NCBI GenBank assembly: GCA_964558445.1
Contig: CAZLEA010000023.1
Span: forward strand, 1 to 25,817
DNA length: 25,817 bases
Origin: CAYXVJ01 sp964558445
Lineage (GTDB): Bacteria > Bacillota > Clostridia > Saccharofermentanales > Fastidiosipilaceae
Reading direction: 5' to 3'
The position numbers were made by a program, and so were the translations under genes. Each line of letters starts with the position of its first letter. Position 1 is the first letter of the stretch. Below are positions 6,850-14,870 of the stretch, in pieces. The notes beneath the pieces are model-generated. The model was not told where the DNA came from. It saw nothing but the letters and a program-made list of their open reading frames with translations, and searched no databases.

Positions 6850-8928
6850 CTAATCAATCGCCAAATCGCGCCATAACTGAATCTGATCCACGAGGATCTC
6901 TCCCTCACGCCTGCGATCTCTCAATTCAAAATAAAATGCCGAGGTATCCGTACCGTCTTCGATCAAGAAGTCCAATTGCTGCCAAGCAAGCCGCGCTTCT
7001 AACTTGACCCACGTCTCTTGACCCGCCAAACGAAGCTCCTTCTCCCAAGCATCCATGTTGAACACGCGTATGCTGAGGCGCTTATACCCAGCCAGATCGA
7101 ACGCCGGACGAAGCGAAGCATAGCGCTGGTCTTGTACCAAGATACGAAATTCCGGACGATCCGACTCATAGCGTATGCCTGTAGCGGCCTCACCTTCCAA
7201 GTGGTTCGCCCTCTCCAAGCGATAGTGCAGCTTCACTCCGGGTGTGCTTCGATAACGAGAGAGCCAGGCAGCCACTTCCGGTAGCGGTTCGGGCTTCTTG
7301 ACAGGCGGATAAGCCCACAAGGTCAGATTATCCAGATTGAGCAGACTCATATCCGGCATAATCTGCGGGCCATCCTCCAGCGTCGTATAGGGCAACACGG
7401 CCATATTATCTTCAGTTATCAGGTTCGCCTCATGATTCAAGGCTTGCATCGCGTACTGTACGTGCACCGGTTTCTTGATATCAGGATGCCAGAGCATGAC
7501 TTGTACACCGTAGAGCAAACGCGCTTCGGCCGGTTGGAACCGCTTGTCCTCACCTGCAATCTGGAATCCGCGAAGCGTCGTCTCTTGACCGCGCAGACGC
7601 AGGTTACTGAAGGTATGCAGGAAGCTTAGCATCAACTTATCCCCGACCGGTTTGATCTGCTGTACCTCGGGCGAGGTCGGCGGTGCCTTCTGCTGATAGA
7701 CCATACCGAGGGCAGCGGCCGCCATGCGCTCGCCGATCGGGCGCTTCACTTGCGGATGCAGCGGATGCTTCCAATCCTCGGGCAAACGATCGTAATCCAG
7801 CGGAAGATCGTGCGTAGCGATCAAGGCAGCGGGTACACCGAGTTCTTCACGAAGACGACTCAGCATCAGATTGAACTTCGGCAGGGCATCCGGCTTCAAG
7901 GATGCATAATGGTACGGGGCGAGTTGTGTATAGATAAACGCAGGCTTCGATCCCTTGGGATGCATGAAGATTTGTTGCCAAGAAGATAGCAACAGCGGCA
8001 GGGCCTCTTGGTAGTAGGTCGGGAAGGCAATATCGCTCTCCCCTTGATACCAGAGGTAGCCACGACAGGTCAGCCCCTTCAGCGGAGCAATCTTGTGATT
8101 ATAGAAGACAGACGGCTGGAAGCGTGCATCTTCGCCTGTTTCGGACCAAGTCTCTTCGTCTCGATCCAAGCCGATGCGCTCCAAGTGCTTGACCGCGATC
8201 TGGGACTTCATCAGTTCCTCTCGCTTAATCCAGCTATGAATCAAGCTGGCGTTGACCTCGGTGCTGATGATGCCTACCGGTACCCGAAGGCGACGATTCA
8301 AATCGTAAGCGAACCACGCGGCAACCGCACTGATTTGACGCAAATCGATGATACGACCTGCCCTCGTCCAGCGACCATGACTCACCCGATCGACCGGATG
8401 ATAGGAGAATGGATCGTCCTCGGACTTGCCCTCTTCGTCTTGCAAAAAGAAGCGCACGTGATCGTTTGTATCGAGCAATTGGCGATGGTTTCCCTCATCG
8501 GCTGCGGTAAGCGGCAAGACCATGTTGTCTTGTCCTCCGCTGACCCATACCTCACCGACCAAGATATCATCGATCACGACGATATCCGGCAGCGGTTTGG
8601 ACTTCCCGGGCGCACGTATATATGCTTCGTCTCGGAGTTCGGGCATCAAGGCGCGAATCATCAGAGACAAGGGCGTAAACGAAGTCTCCAGCGGCGGCAA
8701 GCGAAACGAGAAGCGCCCGTCTTCTGCCGCCACAGTCGAATCTCTGTGGATGACGCCGGTTTGTGTCGTACCGAAGCGTTTTTGCTCCCCTTCGGGTGCG
8801 CTGCGCTGCAGCTCCAGATCCAGCGTGATACCGGCCTTCGCTCTGCCCTCAAGCACGAACGGCACCTTCTGCTGCAGAACCATGCCGGATTGAATATATG
8901 ATGCTAATACAATCTGCTCGTTTGACAT
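6850..8928 (-). CDS. sialate O-acetylesterase-like protein with degenerate active site
   Basis: The 692-residue protein follows the layout of sialate O-acetylesterase (SASA, SGNH-type) proteins: an N-terminal beta domain with GMVLQQ (15-20), GEVWVSGGQDNM (125-136), VPVGIIST (216-223), LWYQGESD (292-299), HPQVKRPIGERMAAAAL near 391-407, and a C-terminal beta-sandwich-like region from about 560 that resembles carbohydrate-binding modules. Key positions differ: the nucleophile motif GQSNM reads GQDNM (D134), the GG(T/S) segment after VPVGLI is replaced by VNAS, and the Asp before the catalytic His reads Pro, though the His is kept. No signal peptide is seen. The start is the second ATG (8928), because AGGA abuts the first ATG and lies 6 nt before the second. 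It sits between the radical SAM fusion gene and rsmA. Confidence 0.85.
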   Translation of the reverse strand: MSNEQIVLASYIQSGMVLQQKVPFVLEGRAKAGITLDLELQRSAPEGEQKRFGTTQTGVIHRDSTVAAEDGRFSFRLPPLETSFTPLSLMIRALMPELRDEAYIRAPGKSKPLPDIVVIDDILVGEVWVSGGQDNMVLPLTAADEGNHRQLLDTNDHVRFFLQDEEGKSEDDPFSYHPVDRVSHGRWTRAGRIIDLRQISAVAAWFAYDLNRRLRVPVGIISTEVNASLIHSWIKREELMKSQIAVKHLERIGLDRDEETWSETGEDARFQPSVFYNHKIAPLKGLTCRGYLWYQGESDIAFPTYYQEALPLLLSSWQQIFMHPKGSKPAFIYTQLAPYHYASLKPDALPKFNLMLSRLREELGVPAALIATHDLPLDYDRLPEDWKHPLHPQVKRPIGERMAAAALGMVYQQKAPPTSPEVQQIKPVGDKLMLSFLHTFSNLRLRGQETTLRGFQIAGEDKRFQPAEARLLYGVQVMLWHPDIKKPVHVQYAMQALNHEANLITEDNMAVLPYTTLEDGPQIMPDMSLLNLDNLTLWAYPPVKKPEPLPEVAAWLSRYRSTPGVKLHYRLERANHLEGEAATGIRYESDRPEFRILVQDQRYASLRPAFDLAGYKRLSIRVFNMDAWEKELRLAGQETWVKLEARLAWQQLDFLIEDGTDTSAFYFELRDRRREGEILVDQIQLWRDLAID

Positions 8929-8936
8929 ACACATTC

Positions 8937-11534
8937 CTATCTAATCAAATACAATTCCTGTTTCGAGTCGAAGCCGTACAGTGCCTCGCGCACGATGCTC
9001 GCAGCATCTCCTAACGTCTCGTCCAAACCGGCATAACGAACGAGCGCATCTACGATCAGATCGGCTCTGAGGTTATCCCTCGCCCCTGCTAGTGCCAGCA
9101 CCCGAAACGCATCATCGCTTATAGCTTCGAGGTTCAGAATCAAGGGCTTGATATCCATCGGTACCCGTTTGCCCCGGGCATAGCGCGTGACAATCAATGC
9201 CTCTTCTGCCAAGAGTGCCTCGAGGTATGTCGCCGCGCCGGGGAAGTCGAAGCGATACGATGCGGCCTTGACCTCCGACATCAAACCGGACTTCTTGCCC
9301 TCCATATAGCGAAGCGATCGAATCTCGATCCCCTCCGGCAGCATCGGCTGCAAGCGCTCCAGAAACAAGTCTTCGTCCATCTTAACCCGAAGCGCCACAT
9401 CCACCGGATCTTGCTGCGTATCTAGTCCCACGCTAAGCGGGAGCGAGAAGATCAGAATCGGTCGCGGATTGAAACCCTCCGAGTATGCCAGAGGAATTCT
9501 AGCCCGTCTTAGGCTTCGTTCGAAGCTTCGCATGACATCCAAATGCGCGAGCATACCGGCAGATCCGGACCTACGGAAGGTCAAGCGCATATAGCGCTTC
9601 GTCTCTACGGTTACTTCTTCCATCGTATCATGTTTCGTGTGACAAGCGGACGGCCGAATCCTTAAGTATTCGTTACGTTCGGGGTTTGTCGGGCATATAC
9701 CGACACGGTAGCGCTGTGCACCGCAGGCTTGGCAATCAATACGACACTCTGCAGTCAAGAGCGCTTGTTTCGACTTGGCCCACTCTCGTTTCAAGAAGCG
9801 TTGATCTACACCGCAGTCGATGTGTAGCCAGGGCAAGCACTCCTCGGTATCGCGTTCGCGTAGCGCGTAATACTCTGGATCGATACCGGTTTGCCTCGCA
9901 GCCTCGGCCCACTTCGCGTGATCGAAGTGTTCGTCCCACGAATCGAAGATTTGGCCTTGTCGCCATGCCGCCAAGACGGTCTGTGCCAAACGGCGATCTC
10001 CACGTGACAAGACAGCCTCCCACAGCGAGCTTCGAGCCTCGTGCCAGTCGTATTTGACAGTCTTCGGCATATGCTCTTCGAGTAGCTCGCGACGCCGCAA
10101 GAGCTCCTCTTGCGGTAGCTGCGGCGCATACTGGAAGGGGGTCTGTGGCTTGGGGATGAAGAGCGCCGTACTGATCGTCAATTCAAGGCGACGCTTCTGC
10201 CCCTTCACCTTAGTCCTCCGGTACAGTACCAGAATCTTCTCCGCCAGATCGGCGATACCGAGTACGTCCTCGTCCGTCTCGCCGGGCAGGCCTAGCATGA
10301 AGTAGAGCTTCATACGATCATATCCGGCTTCGAAGGCAAGCCTAGCGGATTTCATCAGCTCCGCTTCCGTCACGCCCTTGTTGATGCTATCTCTTAGCCT
10401 CTGACTTCCCGCTTCGGGCGCCAGAGTCAAGCCGCTCCTACGCGTCCCACTGACGCGGCGCAAGAGATCTAGAGAGACGTTATCGACTCTCAGTGACGGC
10501 AGCGACAAACCGATTTGATCCTCTTCAAATGAGTCTATCAGTGCTGCAGTCAATTCGGGCAGACAAGCGTAATCCGAGATCGACAAGGACAAGAGACCGA
10601 GTTCATCGTAGCCGGTGTTGGCCGCCAACTCGAGCGCTTGACGGAGGAGAACTTCGGGAGACTTCTCGCGCATCGGGCGATAAGCGATTCCGGCTTGGCA
10701 GAAGCGACAGCCCCGAGGGCAACCGCGGAAGATCTCGAGCGCCATACGGTCGTGGACAATCGACGTATTCGGCACCAGGGGCATGAGCGGTGTATACATC
10801 GTATCTAGATCCGAGACGACGGCCTTGTGAACCGTACATGGCACATCCGGATATAGAGGGTGTATGCCGGTATAGTCACCGGCTTCGTTGTAACTTGCTT
10901 CATAGAGCGAGGGCACATAGATGGAGGGAAGCTTGGCGAGCGCCAGGAGCAGTGCTTGGCGGTTTGGAAGCTCACCGCGCTTGTAGGCATGGACGGTCGC
11001 CAAGGCCGGCAAGATAGCCTCCTCCCCATCTCCGATCAAGACGAAATCCAGGAAGTCCGCCATCGGCTCGGGATTGTAGATCACAGGGCCGCCGGCGCAG
11101 ACGATTGGGTCTGATGCCCCTCTATCCTTGGCATATAGAGGAATACCGGACAGATCCAGCATATTGAGCACATTGGTATAACACAGCTCATATTGTAGCG
11201 TGAAACCGATGACATCCAGCTCGCGAAGCTCGGTACCGGACTCCAAGGTCCGAAGCAAGAGACCAACTGATCGCATCTTCTCTTCCATATCGAACCAGGG
11301 GGCAAAGGCACGTTCACACCAGATATTCGTCTGTTCGTTTAGCAGACCATAGAGAATCTGGAGTGCGGTATTCGACATCCCGATCTCATATGTATCAGGG
11401 AAACAAAACCCGAAGCGAAGCATAGCCGCCGGATCTTCCGGCAGTTGTTTCATCACTTGATTGAACTCACCGCCGACATAGCGCGCCGGTTTCTCTACTT
11501 GTGTCAAAATCGCTCGGTTCAGTTCCTCTCTCAT
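8937..11534 (-). CDS. TIGR03960 radical SAM / TIGR03936 (DUF2344) fusion protein
   Basis: The 865-residue product joins two families usually encoded as neighbouring genes. Residues 1-625 are the TIGR03960 B12-binding-like radical SAM protein, with the 4Fe-4S motif CPRGCRFC (C272, C276, C279), LAPEAGSQRLRD, YFMLGLPGETDED, and a Cys cluster (C597, C601, C604, C614) that looks like a metal knuckle. Residues 648-865 are the TIGR03936/DUF2344 domain (LTFRRSGSAGMLAHLDVMRS, YSEGFNPRP, LSVGLDTQQDPVDV). The substrate is unknown; these families often neighbour rng and rplU-rpmA, which are absent here. The start is ATG 11534, with GAGGA 8 nt upstream. A TTG at 11549 and GTG at 11540 are in frame but lack a site. 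It is followed after 8 nt by the esterase-like gene. Confidence 0.9.
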   Translation of the reverse strand: MREELNRAILTQVEKPARYVGGEFNQVMKQLPEDPAAMLRFGFCFPDTYEIGMSNTALQILYGLLNEQTNIWCERAFAPWFDMEEKMRSVGLLLRTLESGTELRELDVIGFTLQYELCYTNVLNMLDLSGIPLYAKDRGASDPIVCAGGPVIYNPEPMADFLDFVLIGDGEEAILPALATVHAYKRGELPNRQALLLALAKLPSIYVPSLYEASYNEAGDYTGIHPLYPDVPCTVHKAVVSDLDTMYTPLMPLVPNTSIVHDRMALEIFRGCPRGCRFCQAGIAYRPMREKSPEVLLRQALELAANTGYDELGLLSLSISDYACLPELTAALIDSFEEDQIGLSLPSLRVDNVSLDLLRRVSGTRRSGLTLAPEAGSQRLRDSINKGVTEAELMKSARLAFEAGYDRMKLYFMLGLPGETDEDVLGIADLAEKILVLYRRTKVKGQKRRLELTISTALFIPKPQTPFQYAPQLPQEELLRRRELLEEHMPKTVKYDWHEARSSLWEAVLSRGDRRLAQTVLAAWRQGQIFDSWDEHFDHAKWAEAARQTGIDPEYYALRERDTEECLPWLHIDCGVDQRFLKREWAKSKQALLTAECRIDCQACGAQRYRVGICPTNPERNEYLRIRPSACHTKHDTMEEVTVETKRYMRLTFRRSGSAGMLAHLDVMRSFERSLRRARIPLAYSEGFNPRPILIFSLPLSVGLDTQQDPVDVALRVKMDEDLFLERLQPMLPEGIEIRSLRYMEGKKSGLMSEVKAASYRFDFPGAATYLEALLAEEALIVTRYARGKRVPMDIKPLILNLEAISDDAFRVLALAGARDNLRADLIVDALVRYAGLDETLGDAASIVREALYGFDSKQELYLIR

Positions 11535-11558
11535 CCTCACATTCCTCAAGTCATTAGT

Positions 11559-11585
11559 CGAAGAAGGCGACCCTCCAGGATCGCC
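11559..11585 (-). terminator. terminator-like hairpin between pgi and the radical SAM fusion gene
   Basis: On the minus strand, GGCGATCC-TGGA-GGGTCGCC gives an 8-bp stem (one G-U pair) with a 4-nt loop. It is followed by TTCTTCG, a weak U tract. It lies about 75 nt after the pgi stop and only about 30 nt before the next ATG, so it could end pgi or attenuate readthrough. Confidence 0.55.
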
Positions 11586-11659
11586 TATCTCACACGTTAA
11601 GCTATAAATATGTCATTTCATATTGTCCGAGTCCGCTACTGTTGACACCGCCAAACAGC

Positions 11660-13000
11660 TTAGAGGCGCTCCTCGAGCTTCTCTCTTAGCTCCTCGAAAC
11701 CGGGCTTGCCGAGTAGTGCGAACATGTTCTTCTTGTAGTCTTCCACACCGGGCTGATCGAAGGGGTTGACAGCGTTTAGGTGACCGGACAGGCCGCAGGC
11801 ATATTCGAAGAAGTAGATCAGATAACCGAGGTGATACGCATCGAAGCGATCAACCGTTATCGCCAGATTCGGTACGCCGCCGTCCACGTGTGCGAGAATC
11901 GTACCGTCGATGGCCCGATTGTTGACTTCGGCCAGGTCCATGTCGGCGAGGAAGTTCAGCCCGTCCAGATTCTCCGGATCCAAGGGTACTTGCAGAGCTC
12001 TCTTCGGCTTCGCGCTGCGGATTACCGTCTCGAAGAGGTTTCTGCTGCCATCTTGGACGAACTGACCCATCGAGTGCAAGTCGGCCGTGAAATCGACAGC
12101 GGCCGGGAACAATCCGCGTCCGTCCTTACCCTCACTCTCGCCATAGAGCTGCTTCCACCATTCGGAGAAGAAGTGTAGCTGAGGCTCATAGTTCACCATG
12201 ATCTCGATCGCATAACCGCGACGCAGCAAGCTGGTACGAGTGGCGGCGTAGCGCCAAGCGCTGTTCTTCTCCGGGTCCGCGACGGCCATCTCCTGCATCG
12301 CATCTTCGGCACCCTTCATCAGCTGATCGACGTCGACACCCGAGACAGCAATCGGCAACAAGCCGACAGCGGTCAAGACGGAGAAGCGTCCGCCCACGTC
12401 ATCCGGTACAACGAAGCTCTCATAGCCCTCTTGGTCCGCAAGACCCTTGAGCGCACCGCGCGCCTTGTCGGTTGTGACGTAGATACGCTCCTTGGCCTCC
12501 GCTTGGCCATAACGGCTCTCGATATATTGCTTGAACAGGCGGAATGCGACGGCAGGTTCCGTCGTCGTCCCCGATTTAGATATCACGTTGACCACCACGT
12601 CCTTGTCCGCGAGGTAATCGAACAACTCCGCATGGTAGGTGCCGCTTAGGTTATAGCCGGCGAATACGACGGCAGGACCCTTGCGAGCCTCCTTGCTGAG
12701 TCCTAAGCCGAAATTGTTACCGAGCGCCTCGATGACGGCACGAGCGCCGAGGTAAGAACCGCCGATACCGACGACGACAAGCACGTCTGCCGTCTCGCGG
12801 ATGCGGGCAGCAGCCTCTAAGATACGCGCGTATTCTGCACGGTCATATGCTTCCGGCAGCTTCACCCAACCGAGGTAATCGGAGCCGGGGCCCTCCTGAT
12901 CTTGCAGCATCTTGTGTGCCAGATTCAGTTGTGGGACCAAATACTCTAGTTCATGTTCGCGTACGAACGAGGCCGTATTATCCAAATTCAATGTCAACAT
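11660..13000 (-). CDS. pgi: glucose-6-phosphate isomerase
   Basis: It interconverts glucose 6-phosphate and fructose 6-phosphate in glycolysis and gluconeogenesis, and feeds sugar-nucleotide synthesis. The 446-residue length is that of the short Bacillota/Thermotoga-type enzyme, not the ~550-residue E. coli type. It shows VVVGIGGSYLGARA (75-88), the phosphate-binding NVISKSGTTTEPA (138-150), GGRFSVLTAVGLLP (203-216), the catalytic-Glu region QLYGESEGKDG, and a C-terminal NPFDQPGVEDYK. The ATG is preceded by AAAGGA at 8 nt. It lies 63 nt after the DUF4080 gene in the same direction. Confidence 0.97.
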   Translation of the reverse strand: MLTLNLDNTASFVREHELEYLVPQLNLAHKMLQDQEGPGSDYLGWVKLPEAYDRAEYARILEAAARIRETADVLVVVGIGGSYLGARAVIEALGNNFGLGLSKEARKGPAVVFAGYNLSGTYHAELFDYLADKDVVVNVISKSGTTTEPAVAFRLFKQYIESRYGQAEAKERIYVTTDKARGALKGLADQEGYESFVVPDDVGGRFSVLTAVGLLPIAVSGVDVDQLMKGAEDAMQEMAVADPEKNSAWRYAATRTSLLRRGYAIEIMVNYEPQLHFFSEWWKQLYGESEGKDGRGLFPAAVDFTADLHSMGQFVQDGSRNLFETVIRSAKPKRALQVPLDPENLDGLNFLADMDLAEVNNRAIDGTILAHVDGGVPNLAITVDRFDAYHLGYLIYFFEYACGLSGHLNAVNPFDQPGVEDYKKNMFALLGKPGFEELREKLEERL

Positions 13001-13063
13001 CTTATCAATCCTTTCAGGGCGTTCAATCTATCTGATTTTACTCTACATCGGGCAATTAATCAT

Positions 13064-14758
13064 CTATTCGGGCGCATATCGAGCCTGAATCCGCTCCCAA
13101 TCCTGCTTGCTGTGGTGCTTGTCTGCCAGGAAGTCCTTCTGTAATGCTTCGGAGCAAATCCGCGCCGTACGCTCGTCTAATCCGGCGAAGTAATGCGAGA
13201 GCATGACCGTCAGCTCATCCTTGGCAATGCGTCTTGTAAACGCACCGAGTTCTCGTAGGTGCTCTGCCAAGTGATGGTAGGCACTGAAGGCGTCGGTGTG
13301 AGCCGCTACCAGGGCCTCTGTACTTCTGGGGTAACTGCCACTATTGTAGTAGCGATCCACGAGCCATTCGATATCCTTGAGCAGAGATAATTCACCGAAA
13401 CCGATCGCCTCGTTCGAGATCACCTCATAGGGCGCTTCGCTGTTATAGAGTGCGCTGCCGCGATCGGCCTCGCGCCTAAGCTTCGTCCCCTTCAAGAACT
13501 TCAGGAAGCCAAGTTGCAGGGCATGCGGTCTCAGGGCGTAGACATCGTTGAAGGACTTGATAAAGGTCTCGAGATCCTCCCCGGGCAAGCCGGCAATCAG
13601 ATCCAGATGGATATGCATGTTTCCCTGGTCTCGCAAACGAAGCACCTTGCGATTTAGCTCCTCCATCGATTGTTTGCGATCGATGTTTGCCAACACGACA
13701 GTATCGGTGGACTGCACGCCGATCTCAAGCTGGAACAAGCCTGCCGGGGCACTGCAGAGTAAGTTTATCGCCTCTTCGTCCAGCAGATCTGCCGCGAGCT
13801 CGAAGTGGAAATTCGGCAGTACGCTCTCCGTTTCGCCCGTGATGCGCCGAACCGTCGGTTGATTGGCAAGCGTTTCGACCGCTTCGCCGCGCCCTCTCGC
13901 CTCCGCCTCTTGATCCAGACGTAGGTTTGCTTGTTCGATCAAGTAAGACCAGATCTCTTCGGCACGGCGTCTGTTGTAGTTGAAGGTCCGGTCGACAAAC
14001 TTCACTTGTCGAACCGGGTTGGCCCAGAAATACGCCAGTTCCTCTCGCACCTGTTCGGTTGACTTGGCACGCACGCCGTCCTCTACCGATGAGAGGCAAT
14101 AAGCGCAGCTAAACGGGCAACCTCTGGAACTCTCATAGTAGACGATGCGATTCTCCGTTGACGGGAAGCGCTCCCCGTAGGGAAACGGGAGTCGCGCCAT
14201 ATCGATCGGTGGGGCAAGCGGTCCGTAGAGGAAGCCGCCTGCAGGATGACGACAGATGATATTGGGTAGCTCATGGATGACGGTTGGCAAGAGCGCCTCG
14301 GGCTTCGTGACATGCTGTTGCTGCCAGAGCCTGGAATAACGCACCTCTAGCAAGCTACGAATCGACATTTCGCCCTCACCCTTCATGATGAAGTGGGCCT
14401 GTGCCAATTGATTGAGCTGTTCCTCCGGGTCGTAGGAGACCTCGGGGCCGCCTAGTCCGATGAGCGCCTCCGGCCTCGCCTTACCGAGCACTTGGGCGAT
14501 CTCGCGGATCTGACGGACATTCCATATATAAGTCGAGAATAAGTAGAGGTCTGCTTCCAGGGCGAACAGATCCCGCACGATCTCCTCGTTTCGCTCGTTG
14601 ATCGTGTACTCTCGGATCAAGACGTCGATGTCGGCTGCGATCTCGGGTTGTTTGCTGCGATAGTCTTCTATAGTCTGATGGGCGATGGCGGCCAATTGCC
14701 GCACGGCCAAATTACTATGTATGTAACTGGCATTCACCGCCGTAAATACGATTCTCAT
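13064..14758 (-). CDS. B12-binding radical SAM protein, DUF4080 family
   Basis: The 564-residue product has an N-terminal cobalamin-binding-like Rossmann domain (1-140, with NASYIHSNLAVRQL and GLGGPEVSYDPE). A radical SAM domain follows with SRGCPFSCAYC (C214, C218, C221), KFVDRTFN (253-260) and LDLIAGLPGEDLETF. The C-terminal DUF4080 domain starts near 430. Substrate and product are unknown for this family. Compared with my recollection of relatives, a charged stretch at about 279-313 is an insertion between the AEEIWSYLI helix and NFHFELAADLL. The ATG has GAGAGGA 8 nt upstream. The gene is divergent from the ABC-F gene and probably cotranscribed with pgi. Confidence 0.9.
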   Translation of the reverse strand: MRIVFTAVNASYIHSNLAVRQLAAIAHQTIEDYRSKQPEIAADIDVLIREYTINERNEEIVRDLFALEADLYLFSTYIWNVRQIREIAQVLGKARPEALIGLGGPEVSYDPEEQLNQLAQAHFIMKGEGEMSIRSLLEVRYSRLWQQQHVTKPEALLPTVIHELPNIICRHPAGGFLYGPLAPPIDMARLPFPYGERFPSTENRIVYYESSRGCPFSCAYCLSSVEDGVRAKSTEQVREELAYFWANPVRQVKFVDRTFNYNRRRAEEIWSYLIEQANLRLDQEAEARGRGEAVETLANQPTVRRITGETESVLPNFHFELAADLLDEEAINLLCSAPAGLFQLEIGVQSTDTVVLANIDRKQSMEELNRKVLRLRDQGNMHIHLDLIAGLPGEDLETFIKSFNDVYALRPHALQLGFLKFLKGTKLRREADRGSALYNSEAPYEVISNEAIGFGELSLLKDIEWLVDRYYNSGSYPRSTEALVAAHTDAFSAYHHLAEHLRELGAFTRRIAKDELTVMLSHYFAGLDERTARICSEALQKDFLADKHHSKQDWERIQARYAPE

Positions 14759-14835
14759 ACTTGAGTCCTCTCTTCGGGTCCGGACTTGACCGGATTACGG
14801 TTTTATTTTAGCACAAGCCATAAGATGAGTTGCTC

Positions 14836-14844
14836 TGCTATAAT
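14836..14844 (+). promoter_or_regulatory. extended -10 promoter of the ABC-F gene
   Basis: TGC-TATAAT is a perfect extended -10 element 26 nt before the ATG at 14871. It predicts a transcript start near 14851 and a short leader containing the GAGGAGG site. There is no clear -35, which extended -10 promoters tolerate. Confidence 0.6.
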
Positions 14845-14870
14845 TTATGTTTGAAATGAGGAGGTTATGT

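Noticed and set aside
8008..8901. 297-codon open frame on the plus strand inside the esterase-like gene
   Set aside because: It is antisense to a gene with clear family motifs, has no recognisable domain and no convincing ribosome binding site. Long antisense frames arise from codon bias.
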